A stretch of DNA of 12,713 nucleotides from Bacillota bacterium (GCA_017577925.1 PKQU01000035.1:1-12713); one strand, 5' to 3'; shown: positions 1 to 10,569, counted from the first letter of the stretch. Notes: generated by a model from the letters alone, not told the origin. Made by a program: numbers and translations.

Positions 1-134
1 ACGTGGCCGAGGTTGGTCACACCGATGCCCGAAGTGAAGTCGAGGTAGCGCCGCCCGCTCTCGTCCCACAGCCAGTGCTTCTCCCCGCGCACGGCCCGCA
101 CCGGCCAGCGGGCATAGGTGTCAAACAGCGTCAC
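1..134 (-). CDS. argD: Acetylornithine aminotransferase, N-terminal part (cut by window edge)
   Basis: Only the first 44 or so codons are present. They read VTLFDTYARWPV, then a RRYLDFTSGIGVTNLGH segment, which is the start of the class-III PLP aminotransferase ArgD (compare the family pattern of F-x-T-Y-x-R near the start and YLDF-x-x-G-I-x-V-x-N-L-G-H about 30 residues on). The enzyme transfers an amino group from glutamate to N-acetylglutamate semialdehyde, giving N-acetylornithine, in the cytoplasm. The start is a GTG at 134-132. No ATG exists in frame nearby, and an AAAGGGGG stretch lies about 11 bases upstream. The gene overlaps the argB end by 14 bases, which suggests translational coupling. 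The PLP lysine and the rest of the protein lie outside the window, so integrity cannot be judged. Confidence 0.9.
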   Translation of the reverse strand, partial: MTLFDTYARWPVRAVRGEKHWLWDESGRRYLDFTSGIGVTNLGH

Positions 135-954
135 GGCCCTCGTCGCCCCCTTTCCCGGCCGACGTGGTCGCGGTGTGGCGCACCAGACGCGTGCCCACCG
201 GTTCGCCGGCGGCGGCCCGCTTCAACACGTTTGGCTCGCGGCCGTCGACGATCAGCACTTCCGTTGCCGCGGCAAGGGCATCCAGGGCCGCACGCACCTT
301 GGGGATCATCCCCCCGGTGATCACGCCCCGGGCGATGAGCGCCTCCGCTGCGGCGCTGTCGACGACGTCGAGTACCCGCCGCACGCCGCCTTCTTCCACC
401 CAGATGCCCGGCACGTCGGTGACGAGCACCACACGCACGGCGGCCAACGCCCGCGCCACCGCGCCCGCCGCCGTGTCGGCGTTGATGTTGTACGCCTGGC
501 CTGTTTCGTCCATCCCCACCGGGGCGATGACGGGGATGTATCCCATCGCCGCTACCTGGTGGAGGAGCGCCACGTTCACCCGCTTGACCGTCGCCACACG
601 TCCCAGCGGCCCCGTCATCGGCTGGGCCTCCAAGAGCGCCCCGTCGCTCCCCGAAAGCCCCAGCGCCCGGCCGCCGGCGCGCCAGATGCGCCGCACCAGC
701 TGCTTGTTGATCGCGCCGGCAAGGACCATTTCCACAACCTCGAGGGTCGCCTCGTCGGTCACGCGCATCCCGTTCACAAAAGCGGGCTCAATCCCGAGCC
801 GTTTGAGCAGCGTGGAGATGGCCGGCCCCCCGCCGTGAACCACCACCGGCGTTATCCCGCTGTGCCGCAGGGCGACCAGATCGGCGAAGAAGCCGTCCGG
901 CAGCGCGTCCATCGTGCTCCCGCCGCATTTGACCACCAGCGTCCCTTGGCCCAT
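121..954 (-). CDS. argB: Acetylglutamate kinase
   Basis: This 277-residue protein phosphorylates N-acetylglutamate with ATP, the second step of arginine synthesis in the cytoplasm. Amino acid kinase family signatures are in order: VVKCGGS at residues 7-13 (phosphate-binding lysine K9; the family more often has L or F where C10 stands), VHGGGP at 39-44, NGMRVTDE around R64 (substrate arginine), YNINADTAAG near 160 and GGMIPKV near 218. The length fits the family (about 260-300). The ATG at 954 has GGAGGGAGAGG just upstream. It lies 117 bases after the argJ stop and its end overlaps the argD start, in the usual argCJBD order. The C-terminal 12 or so residues (TSAGKGGDEGRDAV) look like a non-conserved tail. 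Whether it is feedback-inhibited by arginine cannot be read with certainty; the short N-terminus without an extra helix favours the arginine-insensitive, cyclic-pathway form. Confidence 0.96.
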   Translation of the reverse strand: MGQGTLVVKCGGSTMDALPDGFFADLVALRHSGITPVVVHGGGPAISTLLKRLGIEPAFVNGMRVTDEATLEVVEMVLAGAINKQLVRRIWRAGGRALGLSGSDGALLEAQPMTGPLGRVATVKRVNVALLHQVAAMGYIPVIAPVGMDETGQAYNINADTAAGAVARALAAVRVVLVTDVPGIWVEEGGVRRVLDVVDSAAAEALIARGVITGGMIPKVRAALDALAAATEVLIVDGREPNVLKRAAAGEPVGTRLVRHTATTSAGKGGDEGRDAV

Positions 955-1071
955 CGGTTCCTCTCCCTCCGCCCGGCCCGCCGCCTCCTGTCGGCGTGGG
1001 CCTCACCCGTTCTCGCATCCGCCTGCGCGCCCGCTTCGCCTCCGGCCGGCTTCAGGATAATCCTTCTTTCC

Positions 1072-2343
1072 TTACGCCCGACCGTAGCTGGCGTTGATGC
1101 GGATGTACTCGTAGGTGAGATCGCATCCATAGGCCGTTGCTTCCGCACGACCCTGGTTCAGGCCGATGGTGATGTGTACCGCCTCCCGCTCCAGGTGCGC
1201 CTGCAGCGCCGCCTCGTTGTACGGAACGGGGAGGCTGTTTTTGACCAGCTGCACGTCGCCGACCCAAATGTCCACCGTCTCCGGGTTAATGGGCGCCTCG
1301 CAATAGCCGACGGCGGCGATGATGCGGCCCCAGTTGGCGTCCTCTCCGAACATGGCCGACTTGACGAGGTTGGAGCCGATCACCGATTTGGCCACGGCGC
1401 GGGCCACCTCCTTCGTCGCCGCCCCGCGCACGTGTACCTGGATCAGCTTCGTCGCCCCTTCCCCGTCGCGGGCGATCATCTGGCTGAGGCGCCGCGACAC
1501 ATAAAGGAGCGCCTGCTCGAACCGCTTCCACTCCGGATGCCCCTCGTGAAGCGGCCGGTTGCCGGCCAACCCGTTGGCCAGGATAAGCACCATGTCGTTC
1601 GTGCTGGTGTCCCCGTCGATGGTGATCATGTTGTACGTCTCGTCGGTGACGCGCTTCAGGGCCCGCTGGAGCGCCTCCGGCTCCACGGCGGCGTCGGTGG
1701 TGAGAAAACCGAGGATCGTGGCCATGTTCGGCCTCACCATCCCCGAGCCCTTCGCCGCCCCGGCGAGATGCACGCGCTTGCCGTCGATGGTCATCTCCAC
1801 GCAGACGGACTTGGTGAACGTGTCGGTGGTGAGGATGGCCTGGCAAAACCCTTCGGCGTTGTGCGGGCCAAGGTGTTGGGGCAGCCGGCGAAGGCCCGCC
1901 TCCACCACATCCATCGGCAGCGGCCGTCCGATCCACCCGGTTGACGCCACAGCCACGTAGGGCTCCGGCACGTCGAGCACCTCGGCGGCCAGCCGGCGCA
2001 TGGCATAGGCGTCCTCCAGTCCCTTTTTCCCCGTGCAGGCGTTGGCAATGCCGCTGTTGACCACCACCGCCTGCAGCTTGCCTTCCTCGGCCAGGCTTTC
2101 CCGTGTCACGACGAGCGGCGCGCCCTGGAACCGATTTTGGGTGAACACGCCTGCCGCTGTCGCCGGGACCGCCGAGCGGATGGCGCCGAGGTCCGGCCGC
2201 TTGCGCTTGATGCCGCAGTGGAACCCACCGGCGACAAAGCCCACCGGTGTGGTGACGCTGCCGCCGGGCACGACGCGAATGCCCCACTTGTCGGCCAATT
2301 CCGCTTCCTGCTGGCCATGAGCGAAAACCACACTGTGCTTCAT
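1072..2343 (-). CDS. argJ: Bifunctional glutamate N-acetyltransferase / ornithine acetyltransferase
   Basis: ArgJ moves the acetyl group from N-acetylornithine to glutamate, and in the bifunctional form can also use acetyl-CoA, so the acetyl group is recycled. The precursor is 423 residues. It shows GFHCGIKRKRPDLG near the N-terminus, VVNSGIANACTG, LTTDT, GAAKGSGM followed by PNMATILGF near residue 206, and the C-terminal WGCDLTYEYIRINASY-type end (here YGCDLTYEYIRINAS). The family self-cleaves before the threonine of the MAT motif, giving alpha and beta chains, and that threonine becomes the catalytic nucleophile. The motif is intact. The start ATG at 2343 has AGGTGG six bases upstream; the N-terminus is about 10-15 residues longer than in B. 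subtilis ArgJ. It sits 40 bases after argC. Presence of argJ means no separate argE deacetylase is needed for the pathway. Confidence 0.97.
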   Translation of the reverse strand: MKHSVVFAHGQQEAELADKWGIRVVPGGSVTTPVGFVAGGFHCGIKRKRPDLGAIRSAVPATAAGVFTQNRFQGAPLVVTRESLAEEGKLQAVVVNSGIANACTGKKGLEDAYAMRRLAAEVLDVPEPYVAVASTGWIGRPLPMDVVEAGLRRLPQHLGPHNAEGFCQAILTTDTFTKSVCVEMTIDGKRVHLAGAAKGSGMVRPNMATILGFLTTDAAVEPEALQRALKRVTDETYNMITIDGDTSTNDMVLILANGLAGNRPLHEGHPEWKRFEQALLYVSRRLSQMIARDGEGATKLIQVHVRGAATKEVARAVAKSVIGSNLVKSAMFGEDANWGRIIAAVGYCEAPINPETVDIWVGDVQLVKNSLPVPYNEAALQAHLEREAVHITIGLNQGRAEATAYGCDLTYEYIRINASYGRA

Positions 2344-2383
2344 GGTCGTCCACCTGTCCTTCCGCCAGGGAAATCGCGGGAAC

Positions 2384-3418
2384 TTACGGGAACACCGGGC
2401 CCCGCTCGAGACCGAGGGTTTCCGGCCAGCCCATCATCAGGTTCAGGTTCTGCACGGCCTGGCCCGCCGCGCCCTTGACCAGGTTGTCGATGACCGCCAC
2501 AACGATGGCACGTCCCGTTCGTGCGTCGAAAAAGGCGTTCACGTCGCAATAGTTTGACCCATACACGTCTTTGGTGCGCGGCACCACGCCAGCGGGGCGC
2601 ACCCGCACAAAGGGCTTGTCGGCGTAAGCCGCCAGCAGGGCCTCGCGCAGGTGGCGCTCCGTCACGCCCGCCTTGGCGCGGGCGTAGATCGTGACCAAAA
2701 TCCCGCGCGTCATCGGCACGAGGTGCGGGATAAAGGTGAGGCGCACCGCCTGGCCCGTCACCGCGGCAACGGTCTGCTCAATCTCGGGGATGTGCTGGTG
2801 CACCCCGATCTTGTAGGCGGTGAGGTTTTCGTTCACCTCGCTGAAGTGGGTGGACAGGCCCGGCGATCGCCCCGCCCCCGACACGCCGGACTTGGCGTCG
2901 ACGATGATGTCGTCGTCCTCGACGAGGCCCTCCTTCACCAGGGGCAAGAGCCCCAGCAGCGTGGCCGTCGGGTAACAGCCCGGGTTGGCCACCAACCGGG
3001 CATTCCGCACCGCGTCGGCGAACCATTCCGCAAGCCCGTACACCGCCCGCGCGAGGAGCGCCTCGTCGGCCGTCTCCTTGCCGTACCACTGGCGGTACGT
3101 CTCGCGGCGCTTCAGCCGGAAATCGCCGGACAGGTCGATGCAGCGCACGCCCCGTTCCAAGAGCGCAGGAATCACCGTGTGGCTAACGCCCGCCGGTGTG
3201 GCCGTGAACACCACATCGGCCCGCGCCGCCGCGTCGGCGGGATCAAACAACTCCACCGCGACATCCCAATCGGCCAGATGAGGAAAGGCCTCCGCAAGCC
3301 TCTTGCCGCCCTGGGAATGGCCGTACAATGCCGTGATCGTCACCTCAGGGTGGTGGCGCAACAAGCGAACCAGTTCCGCTCCTCCATATCCGGTGGCGCC
3401 CAAAATGGCCACGTGCAT
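2384..3418 (-). CDS. argC: N-acetyl-gamma-glutamyl-phosphate reductase
   Basis: This 344-residue NADPH-dependent reductase converts N-acetylglutamyl-phosphate to the semialdehyde. The Rossmann nucleotide loop GATGYGGAELVRLL is at residues 7-20. The catalytic cysteine is in NPGCYPT near residue 148, and the conserved HQHIPEI motif follows in the C-terminal half. The length is normal for the short bacterial ArgC type. I chose the ATG at 3418 over one at 3439 because the protein then begins directly with the beta strand MHVAILG, and because GGAGGAGGGG ends seven bases before it. It is the first gene of the arg cluster and directly follows the promoter at 3472-3500. Confidence 0.97.
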   Translation of the reverse strand: MHVAILGATGYGGAELVRLLRHHPEVTITALYGHSQGGKRLAEAFPHLADWDVAVELFDPADAAARADVVFTATPAGVSHTVIPALLERGVRCIDLSGDFRLKRRETYRQWYGKETADEALLARAVYGLAEWFADAVRNARLVANPGCYPTATLLGLLPLVKEGLVEDDDIIVDAKSGVSGAGRSPGLSTHFSEVNENLTAYKIGVHQHIPEIEQTVAAVTGQAVRLTFIPHLVPMTRGILVTIYARAKAGVTERHLREALLAAYADKPFVRVRPAGVVPRTKDVYGSNYCDVNAFFDARTGRAIVVAVIDNLVKGAAGQAVQNLNLMMGWPETLGLERGPVFP

Positions 3419-3471
3419 CGCCTGTCCCCTCCTCCGCATACCCCGTGTACCGGACCGGTTTCATGTGCATT

Positions 3472-3500
3472 ATTATACGACCATAAGTATACTCATTCAA
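3472..3500 (-). promoter_or_regulatory. Sigma-A promoter of the arg operon
   Basis: On the minus strand, TTGAAT (3500-3495) and a perfect TATAAT (3477-3472) are separated by exactly 17 bases. Transcription should begin near 3465, giving a leader of about 47 bases before argC. Such a leader is too short for a T-box or large riboswitch, so control is more likely by a repressor on DNA. Confidence 0.85.
3483..3496 (-). promoter_or_regulatory. ARG-box-like palindrome inside the argC promoter
   Basis: The minus strand reads ATGAGTATACTTAT, which matches its own reverse complement at 12 of 14 positions. It occupies the spacer between -35 and -10, where a bound ArgR/AhrC repressor would block polymerase. 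It resembles the ARG box (pattern ATGAAT-AT-rich-ATTCAT) but its half sites are two bases closer together than in the classical 16-bp form, so the assignment is an inference from location and partial match. The same GTATACTCAT 10-mer occurs at the promoter near 11950. Confidence 0.5.
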
Positions 3501-3550
3501 TCCCCAAATTTCTTGTTTCGCAAAACACGTGAACCACAGAAGCGAAATCG

Positions 3551-3564
3551 CTAAAGCGCTTTCA
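3551..3564 (-). promoter_or_regulatory. cre-like site upstream of argC (possible CcpA site)
   Basis: The minus strand reads TGAAAGCGCTTTAG, matching 12 of 14 positions of the catabolite-responsive element pattern TGWAANCGNTNWCA, with the central AAAGCGCTTT palindromic. It lies centred about 92 bases upstream of the predicted argC start and beyond the terminator of the preceding unit. CcpA sites so far upstream are usually activating (the ilv-leu operon of B. subtilis is the known case). Palindromic 10-mers can occur by chance, and a similar one is at 9850-9859 after hpf. Confidence 0.35.
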
Positions 3565-3585
3565 TAAAGAATCGGGCGTCCGCCG

Positions 3586-3620
3586 AAAAAGAAAAGCCAA
3601 CCGGTAAACCCGGTCGGCTT
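3586..3620 (-). terminator. Rho-independent terminator after the secA-prfB-cccB unit
   Basis: Read on the minus strand, AAGCCGACCGG (3620-3610) and CCGGTTGGCTT (3604-3594) form an 11-bp stem with one G-U pair and a five-base loop, followed by TTCTTTTT. It lies 35 bases past the cytochrome gene stop. Confidence 0.93.
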
Positions 3621-3654
3621 CCGCGTATGCATCCCGCTTCCCCAATTCTTCCGG

Positions 3655-4014
3655 TCACTTGTGGTCGGCCAGCCAGGCGGCCAGGTTCTTTGCTTCATCG
3701 CCCTTCACCAGGCCGCCCGGCATCTGGCCGCGCCCCTTCTCGATGATGGCGAGGATCTCCTCTTCGCTGTACTTGGCCCCCACCTTCTGCAGGTTCGGCC
3801 CGACGCTCCCCTCGAGGTTGGCCCCGTGGCACGAGGAGCAGGATTGCTGAAAGATCGCCTGCGCGCGCGCGGCGTCATACCCGCCGGCCGCGGGCTGCTG
3901 GGGCTGGGCTTCCTGAGGGGGCTGCGGTTCCTGGCCCGCCCGGCACCCCACCAGCAGGGCGACGAAGGCAAAGCCAACCAGCGCGCAGCGCCCAAAGCGC
4001 CTCCCCTTTCGCAT
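3655..4014 (-). CDS. cccB: Lipoprotein cytochrome c-551 (class I c-type cytochrome)
   Basis: The 119-residue precursor has a basic N-terminus, a hydrophobic stretch and the lipobox LVGC with C24 as the lipidation site. It would be anchored to the outer face of the membrane. A proline/glutamine-rich linker (residues 28-43) leads to one compact haem domain with CSSCH at 59-63 (covalent haem plus proximal His63) and GQMPGG with Met98 as the likely distal ligand. This is the architecture of B. subtilis CccB, which carries electrons to the terminal oxidase. AAGGAGG stands eight bases before the ATG. It is last in the secA unit, 42 bases after the transketolase-like gene. The same neighbourhood (prfB-yvjA-cccB) occurs in B. 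subtilis. Assigning cccB rather than another small cytochrome rests partly on this context. Confidence 0.92.
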   Translation of the reverse strand: MRKGRRFGRCALVGFAFVALLVGCRAGQEPQPPQEAQPQQPAAGGYDAARAQAIFQQSCSSCHGANLEGSVGPNLQKVGAKYSEEEILAIIEKGRGQMPGGLVKGDEAKNLAAWLADHK

Positions 4015-4056
4015 GCACTCGCCCTCCTTCCATCGGGATGTCCCCCTTCACCGTGT

Positions 4057-4947
4057 CTAGTATGTCCCGATTTGGCGGGCGAGTTGCACGAGGCGCTCCA
4101 CGACAGCCTCCTTCCGCGTGCCCGTTTCGGCGCGCACATCCGCCACCCCGACGCGGTACACCCGCTTGGGCAGGCGCGCGGCGAGGCATTCGGCGACGGC
4201 GCTGCCCAGGCCGCCGCGGGCGCCGGCCGGCTCTACCGTGACGACGCCCTTGACCGGCCGGGCCGCCTCGACGAGCAGCGCCTCGTCGAGGGGCTTCACG
4301 GTGGGCAGGTGGAGCACGGAAACCGGCACCCCCACCGGGGCCAGCCGTTCCGCCGCCGCCAGCGCCGCCCGCACGGCCACGCCGGTGGCGCAAAGCAGCA
4401 CCTTGCCGTCCGTCCGCAGCAGTGCGCCTTGTCCCCACCGGAACGGCGCACCGGCCAGCGCCGGCACGCGCGGGGATAGCTCGCCGACATCGAGGCGGAG
4501 GTAGACGAATTCCGGCCGCGTCAACACCGCCTCCAACGCCGCCTGCGCTTCGGCTTCATCCCCAGGAATCACCACCGCACCACTCGGCCAGGCGCGCACA
4601 AGCGCCAGTTCTTCCGCGCCGGCGGCATGCTCCTCATCCTCCTCCGGGTCCACCACACGAACCACCTTGATCGGCGTGGCCACGGCTTTCCATTCGGGCG
4701 GCCACCAAAACCGCAGCGGCTGCGCCGTGAACACCACCGGCGTTTTCTCGCACAGCGCCAGCGCAGCGGCCATGCTCAGGGCATTGGCACCGCCGGACGA
4801 CACGCGGAAAATACGGTCGGGAAACACCCGGGAAAAGGACTCGACAAGCGGCTCTGCGCCTTCCGTGGCAATAACCACCAGCGACGGCCGCCGCCGCGCC
4901 ACGTCCAACAGCGCCTCACCGAAACCCGTCGGGATGTGCCGGATCAT
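4057..4947 (-). CDS. Transketolase C-terminal section-like protein, catalytic residues missing
   Basis: The 296 residues match the two C-terminal domains of transketolase-type enzymes. A pyrimidine-binding-like domain (1 to about 165, with FPDRIFRV at 42-49 and SMAAALAL at 58-65) is followed by a transketolase-C domain (LLCATGVAVRAAL, PTVKPLDEALL, VVTVEPAGARGGLGSAVAE, then RVGVADVRAETGTR). There is no N-terminal TPP-binding partner in the window. Where active enzymes have N-V-G-I-A-E-Q-N, this protein has R-V-S-S-G-G-A-N, so Gly53 replaces the glutamate that activates thiamine diphosphate. The usual G-x-D-G-x-T-H-Q loop is also changed to an acidic EEDEEHAAGAEE run. It may therefore be a non-catalytic relative or subunit. 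The ATG at 4947 has GGAGG five bases upstream, and it starts 12 bases after the YvjA-like gene, so the two are co-transcribed. The substrate is unknown. Confidence 0.85.
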   Translation of the reverse strand: MIRHIPTGFGEALLDVARRRPSLVVIATEGAEPLVESFSRVFPDRIFRVSSGGANALSMAAALALCEKTPVVFTAQPLRFWWPPEWKAVATPIKVVRVVDPEEDEEHAAGAEELALVRAWPSGAVVIPGDEAEAQAALEAVLTRPEFVYLRLDVGELSPRVPALAGAPFRWGQGALLRTDGKVLLCATGVAVRAALAAAERLAPVGVPVSVLHLPTVKPLDEALLVEAARPVKGVVTVEPAGARGGLGSAVAECLAARLPKRVYRVGVADVRAETGTRKEAVVERLVQLARQIGTY

Positions 4948-4959
4948 ATCCGCCTCCCC

Positions 4960-5865
4960 TTATCGTTTGAATCCGTCGAGGGCCTGAAACCCTTCGCCGA
5001 GCACTTCATGCGCCTCCGTCACGATAACGAAGGCTTCCGGATCCACCTGCGCCACCAGCTCCTTCAGCTTGGGCACCTCGCGCCAATGGACCACGCACAG
5101 GAGGAGGTGGCGTTCCCGTCCCGAATAGCCGCCCACGGCCGGGATGCGCGTCACGCCGCGGTCCAGCTCGTGCAGGATGGCCTGGCGAATCGCCTCTTCA
5201 TGCCGGGAAATGATCAGGCCCATCTTGGCGTACCCCATCCCCATCTGCACGAGGTCGATCGTTTTCCCCGTCACAAACAGGCCCACCAGGGCGTGGAGCG
5301 CACCTTCAGGGCCAAAGACCACGGCGGCCGTGAGCACCACGAAGCCGTCGATGAGCAAGATGCACAGCCCCAGCGACCATCGGGTGAACTTGTGCAGGAT
5401 CTGCGCCGCCACGTCGGTGCCGCCCGTTGATGCGCGGGCCTTAAACACCAGCCCCAGCCCGATCCCGACCCCCACGCCGCCGAACACCGCCGCTAGCAGC
5501 GGATCGCGGGTCAGCGGCGGCAGGGGGTCGGTGAGGAGCACAAAGAGCGGCAGCACCAGGGTGCCGTACAACGTCTTGAAACCGAACTGTCCCCCCAGGA
5601 CGAGTACGCCGGCAAGAAACAGGGGGATGTTAAGCGCCCACTGCGTGATGGCCGGGCGCACGCCGAACACGGCCTCCACAACCGTGCTGATGCCGCTCAC
5701 GCCCCCGGTTGCGATGCCGTTGGGGTTCAAAAAGAGGTTGAACGCCAGGGCCACAAAGAAGGCCCCCGCGGTCAACAGGCCGTATTCGGCCGCCCAGGCG
5801 CGTATTTCTGTCCCCCGCGCACGGCGCCGGTTGGGTCGAAGGTGTTCCCCCATCACGTGGCTCAT
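4960..5865 (-). CDS. yvjA: YitT/YvjA-family membrane protein with DUF2179 domain
   Basis: With the start at 5865 this is 301 residues. Hydrophobic segments at roughly 28-46, 74-92, 98-113, 122-142, 164-184 and 187-200 indicate an integral membrane protein. The conserved N-terminal part LFLNPNGIATGGVSGIS (44-60) and the KARASTGGTDVAA stretch (142-154) are typical of the YitT family. The C-terminal soluble DUF2179 domain shows GGYSGRERHLLLCVV and DPEAFVIV..AHEVLGEGF. The biochemical function of the family is not established. Either ATG at 5865 or 5853 could start it. A GGAGG stands 15 bases before the first, which is rather far, so the start is uncertain by four residues. The gene follows prfB by 65 bases with no terminator between. 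The order prfB-yvjA-cccB supports the symbol. Confidence 0.88.
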   Translation of the reverse strand: MSHVMGEHLRPNRRRARGTEIRAWAAEYGLLTAGAFFVALAFNLFLNPNGIATGGVSGISTVVEAVFGVRPAITQWALNIPLFLAGVLVLGGQFGFKTLYGTLVLPLFVLLTDPLPPLTRDPLLAAVFGGVGVGIGLGLVFKARASTGGTDVAAQILHKFTRWSLGLCILLIDGFVVLTAAVVFGPEGALHALVGLFVTGKTIDLVQMGMGYAKMGLIISRHEEAIRQAILHELDRGVTRIPAVGGYSGRERHLLLCVVHWREVPKLKELVAQVDPEAFVIVTEAHEVLGEGFQALDGFKR

Positions 5866-5930
5866 CCCTACGCTTGGTTTCCTCCGATCTGCGTGCGCTT
5901 CTCCTCCAGCCGCGGCCGGACGCGGCGGCA

Positions 5931-7068
<1,138 letters not shown>

Positions 7069-7153
7069 GGTCATCACCTCTCGTCCAGTGTTCGGGTTGA
7101 AGGGCATCCGGGACACGCATCCGGCAACACGCCAAGCCGCGTGCACCCGTAGC

Positions 7154-7173
7154 GCGTGACCGCAGGAAGCGGG

Positions 7174-7185
<12 letters not shown>
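7154..7185 (-). promoter_or_regulatory. Two overlapping, mutually exclusive hairpins at the secA stop / prfB leader
   Basis: In the minus-strand RNA, CAGGAAGCG (7185-7177) can pair with CGCTTCCTG (7171-7163) over a five-base loop. Alternatively, GCGTGACC (7179-7172) can pair with GGTCACGC (7161-7154) over a ten-base loop. Both use the same central bases, so only one can form at a time. The secA stop codon TGA (7176-7174) lies in the loop of the first and in the stem of the second. No T-run follows, so it is not a normal terminator. A role in coupling, mRNA stability or processing is an inference. Confidence 0.5.
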
Positions 7186-9693
<2,508 letters not shown>

Positions 9694-9727
9694 GGGTTGC
9701 ATCACCCCTTATCGCCTCTAAACAGGT

Positions 9728-9736
9728 ATTATATCA
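9728..9736 (-). promoter_or_regulatory. Extended -10 promoter of the secA unit
   Basis: The minus strand reads TGATATAAT, that is a TG dinucleotide one base before a perfect TATAAT (9733-9728). No good TTGACA lies about 17 bases upstream, and the extended -10 would make up for this. The start would be near 9721, leaving a leader of about 28 bases. The region immediately upstream is the T-run of the hpf terminator. Confidence 0.7.
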
Positions 9737-9753
9737 TCGCATCCGATAAATAG

Positions 9754-9827
9754 AAAAAAGAAATCGCTCCCGATCCGGCTTCCGCCGCCCCGCCAAAGCG
9801 GGTAGCCGGCGTGTAGCCTGGGGAGCG
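9754..9827 (-). terminator. Terminator of hpf
   Basis: On the minus strand CGCTCCC (9827-9821) pairs with GGGAGCG (9771-9765), enclosing further GC pairing: AGGCT with AGCC, CGCCG with CGGCG, and CCCGC-TTTG-GCGGG at the tip. ATTTCTTTTTT follows at once. This makes a long, interrupted stem of about 63 bases ahead of the T-run and separates hpf from secA. Confidence 0.85.
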
Positions 9828-9861
9828 GATCACGCTTGCACCGGAGATCAAAGCGCTTTCC

Positions 9862-10416
9862 TTACGCCTCTGGATCAATCAACCCGTACGTGCCGTCCTT
9901 ACGCCGGTACACGACATTCACGTGATGGTTCTCCGCGTTGGCAAACACGAAGAAGTTGTGGCCCAGGAGGTTCATCTGCAGCACGGCTTCCTCGGGGTCC
10001 ATCGGCTTGAGGTTGAACCGCTTCACGCGGACAATGGGGATCCCCGGCTCCTCCTCTTCGTCCGCCTGTCCGTTTTCGGGCTCCGCGCCGCGGATGAGGT
10101 CCCGCAGGCTTCCATCCTGTCGAAGCTTTCGGTAAATTTTCGTTTTGTACTTGCGGATCTGCCGCTCCAGCTTGTCGACGACCAAATCGATGGACGAGTA
10201 CATATCGGCGCTGGTTTCCTCGGCACGCAGCAAGAGACGCGGCAGGGAGATGGTCACCTCAACCGTGTGCGCCTCCCTCACCACCCGCATCGTGACCTGG
10301 ACGTCCACATCGGGCACCTCATCAAAATACCGCTGGAGCCGGCTGACCTTCCGCTCGGCGTACTCCCGAAGGGCAGGCGTGACCTCGAGGTTCTCACCGC
10401 GGATGTTGAACCGCAT
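9862..10416 (-). CDS. hpf: Long-form ribosome hibernation promoting factor
   Basis: HPF binds the 30S decoding region and dimerises idle 70S ribosomes to 100S in stationary phase or stress. The 184 residues contain the N-terminal S30AE domain (MRFNIRGENLEVTPALREYAERKVSRL, with basic residues through about 110), an acidic linker (EPENGQADEEEEPG), and the C-terminal dimerising domain with RVKRFNLKPMDPEEAVLQMNLLGHNFFVFAN and VVYRRKDGTYGLIDPE. Having both domains makes this the long form typical of Bacillota, as B. subtilis YvyD. The ATG at 10416 has AAAGGAGG eight bases upstream. A longer in-frame reading to 10542 exists but has no family support. It stands alone between two terminators, upstream of secA as in B. 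subtilis. Confidence 0.97.
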   Translation of the reverse strand: MRFNIRGENLEVTPALREYAERKVSRLQRYFDEVPDVDVQVTMRVVREAHTVEVTISLPRLLLRAEETSADMYSSIDLVVDKLERQIRKYKTKIYRKLRQDGSLRDLIRGAEPENGQADEEEEPGIPIVRVKRFNLKPMDPEEAVLQMNLLGHNFFVFANAENHHVNVVYRRKDGTYGLIDPEA

Positions 10417-10449
10417 TGCCGATGCCTCCTTTCCCCTTGTACCACATCT

Positions 10450-10477
10450 ATTCTGGGTCGGAAGTCCAAAGTCCTGC
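10450..10477 (-). promoter_or_regulatory. Possible sigma-H promoter of hpf
   Basis: Minus strand GCAGGACTT (10477-10469), 12 bases, then CCAGAAT (10456-10450). This fits the sigma-H pattern RNAGGAWWW, N11-12, RNNGAAT at all but two positions (C in the -35 WWW, C as the first base of the -10). B. subtilis yvyD is reported to be driven by sigma-B and sigma-H, which makes the match more likely meaningful. No good sigma-A or sigma-B promoter was seen in the gap. Confidence 0.5.
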
Positions 10478-10506
10478 CTTTCGCTTTCGGAATCCTTAAC
10501 AAAATC

Positions 10507-10542
10507 GTGTCTATTCGACACCACATCCCATCCGTTCGACAC
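10507..10542. repeat. TTCGACAC repeats upstream of hpf
   Basis: TTCGACAC occurs at 10514-10521 and 10535-10542, 21 bases apart or two helical turns. The first copy also makes the inverted repeat GTGTC-TATTC-GACAC (10507-10521). They lie about 60-90 bases upstream of the sigma-H-like promoter, where an activator or repressor could bind. No known regulator motif is recognised. Confidence 0.35.
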
Positions 10543-10569
10543 GGCGCGCGAATGCGTACAAAAACATGA

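Noticed and set aside
118..1944. Plus-strand open frame of 608 codons opposite argJ and argB
   Set aside because: Composition is rich in H, R, P and G, with no recognisable domain and no ribosome site. It lies over strongly conserved minus-strand genes; typical shadow frame in GC-rich DNA.
3419..3471. T-box or arginine riboswitch in the argC leader
   Set aside because: The leader is only about 47 bases, with no specifier stem, no T-box sequence and no terminator hairpin.
9850..9859. AAAGCGCTTT palindrome just after the hpf stop, cre-like
   Set aside because: It lies between the hpf stop and its terminator, where a CcpA site has no clear target; likely chance.
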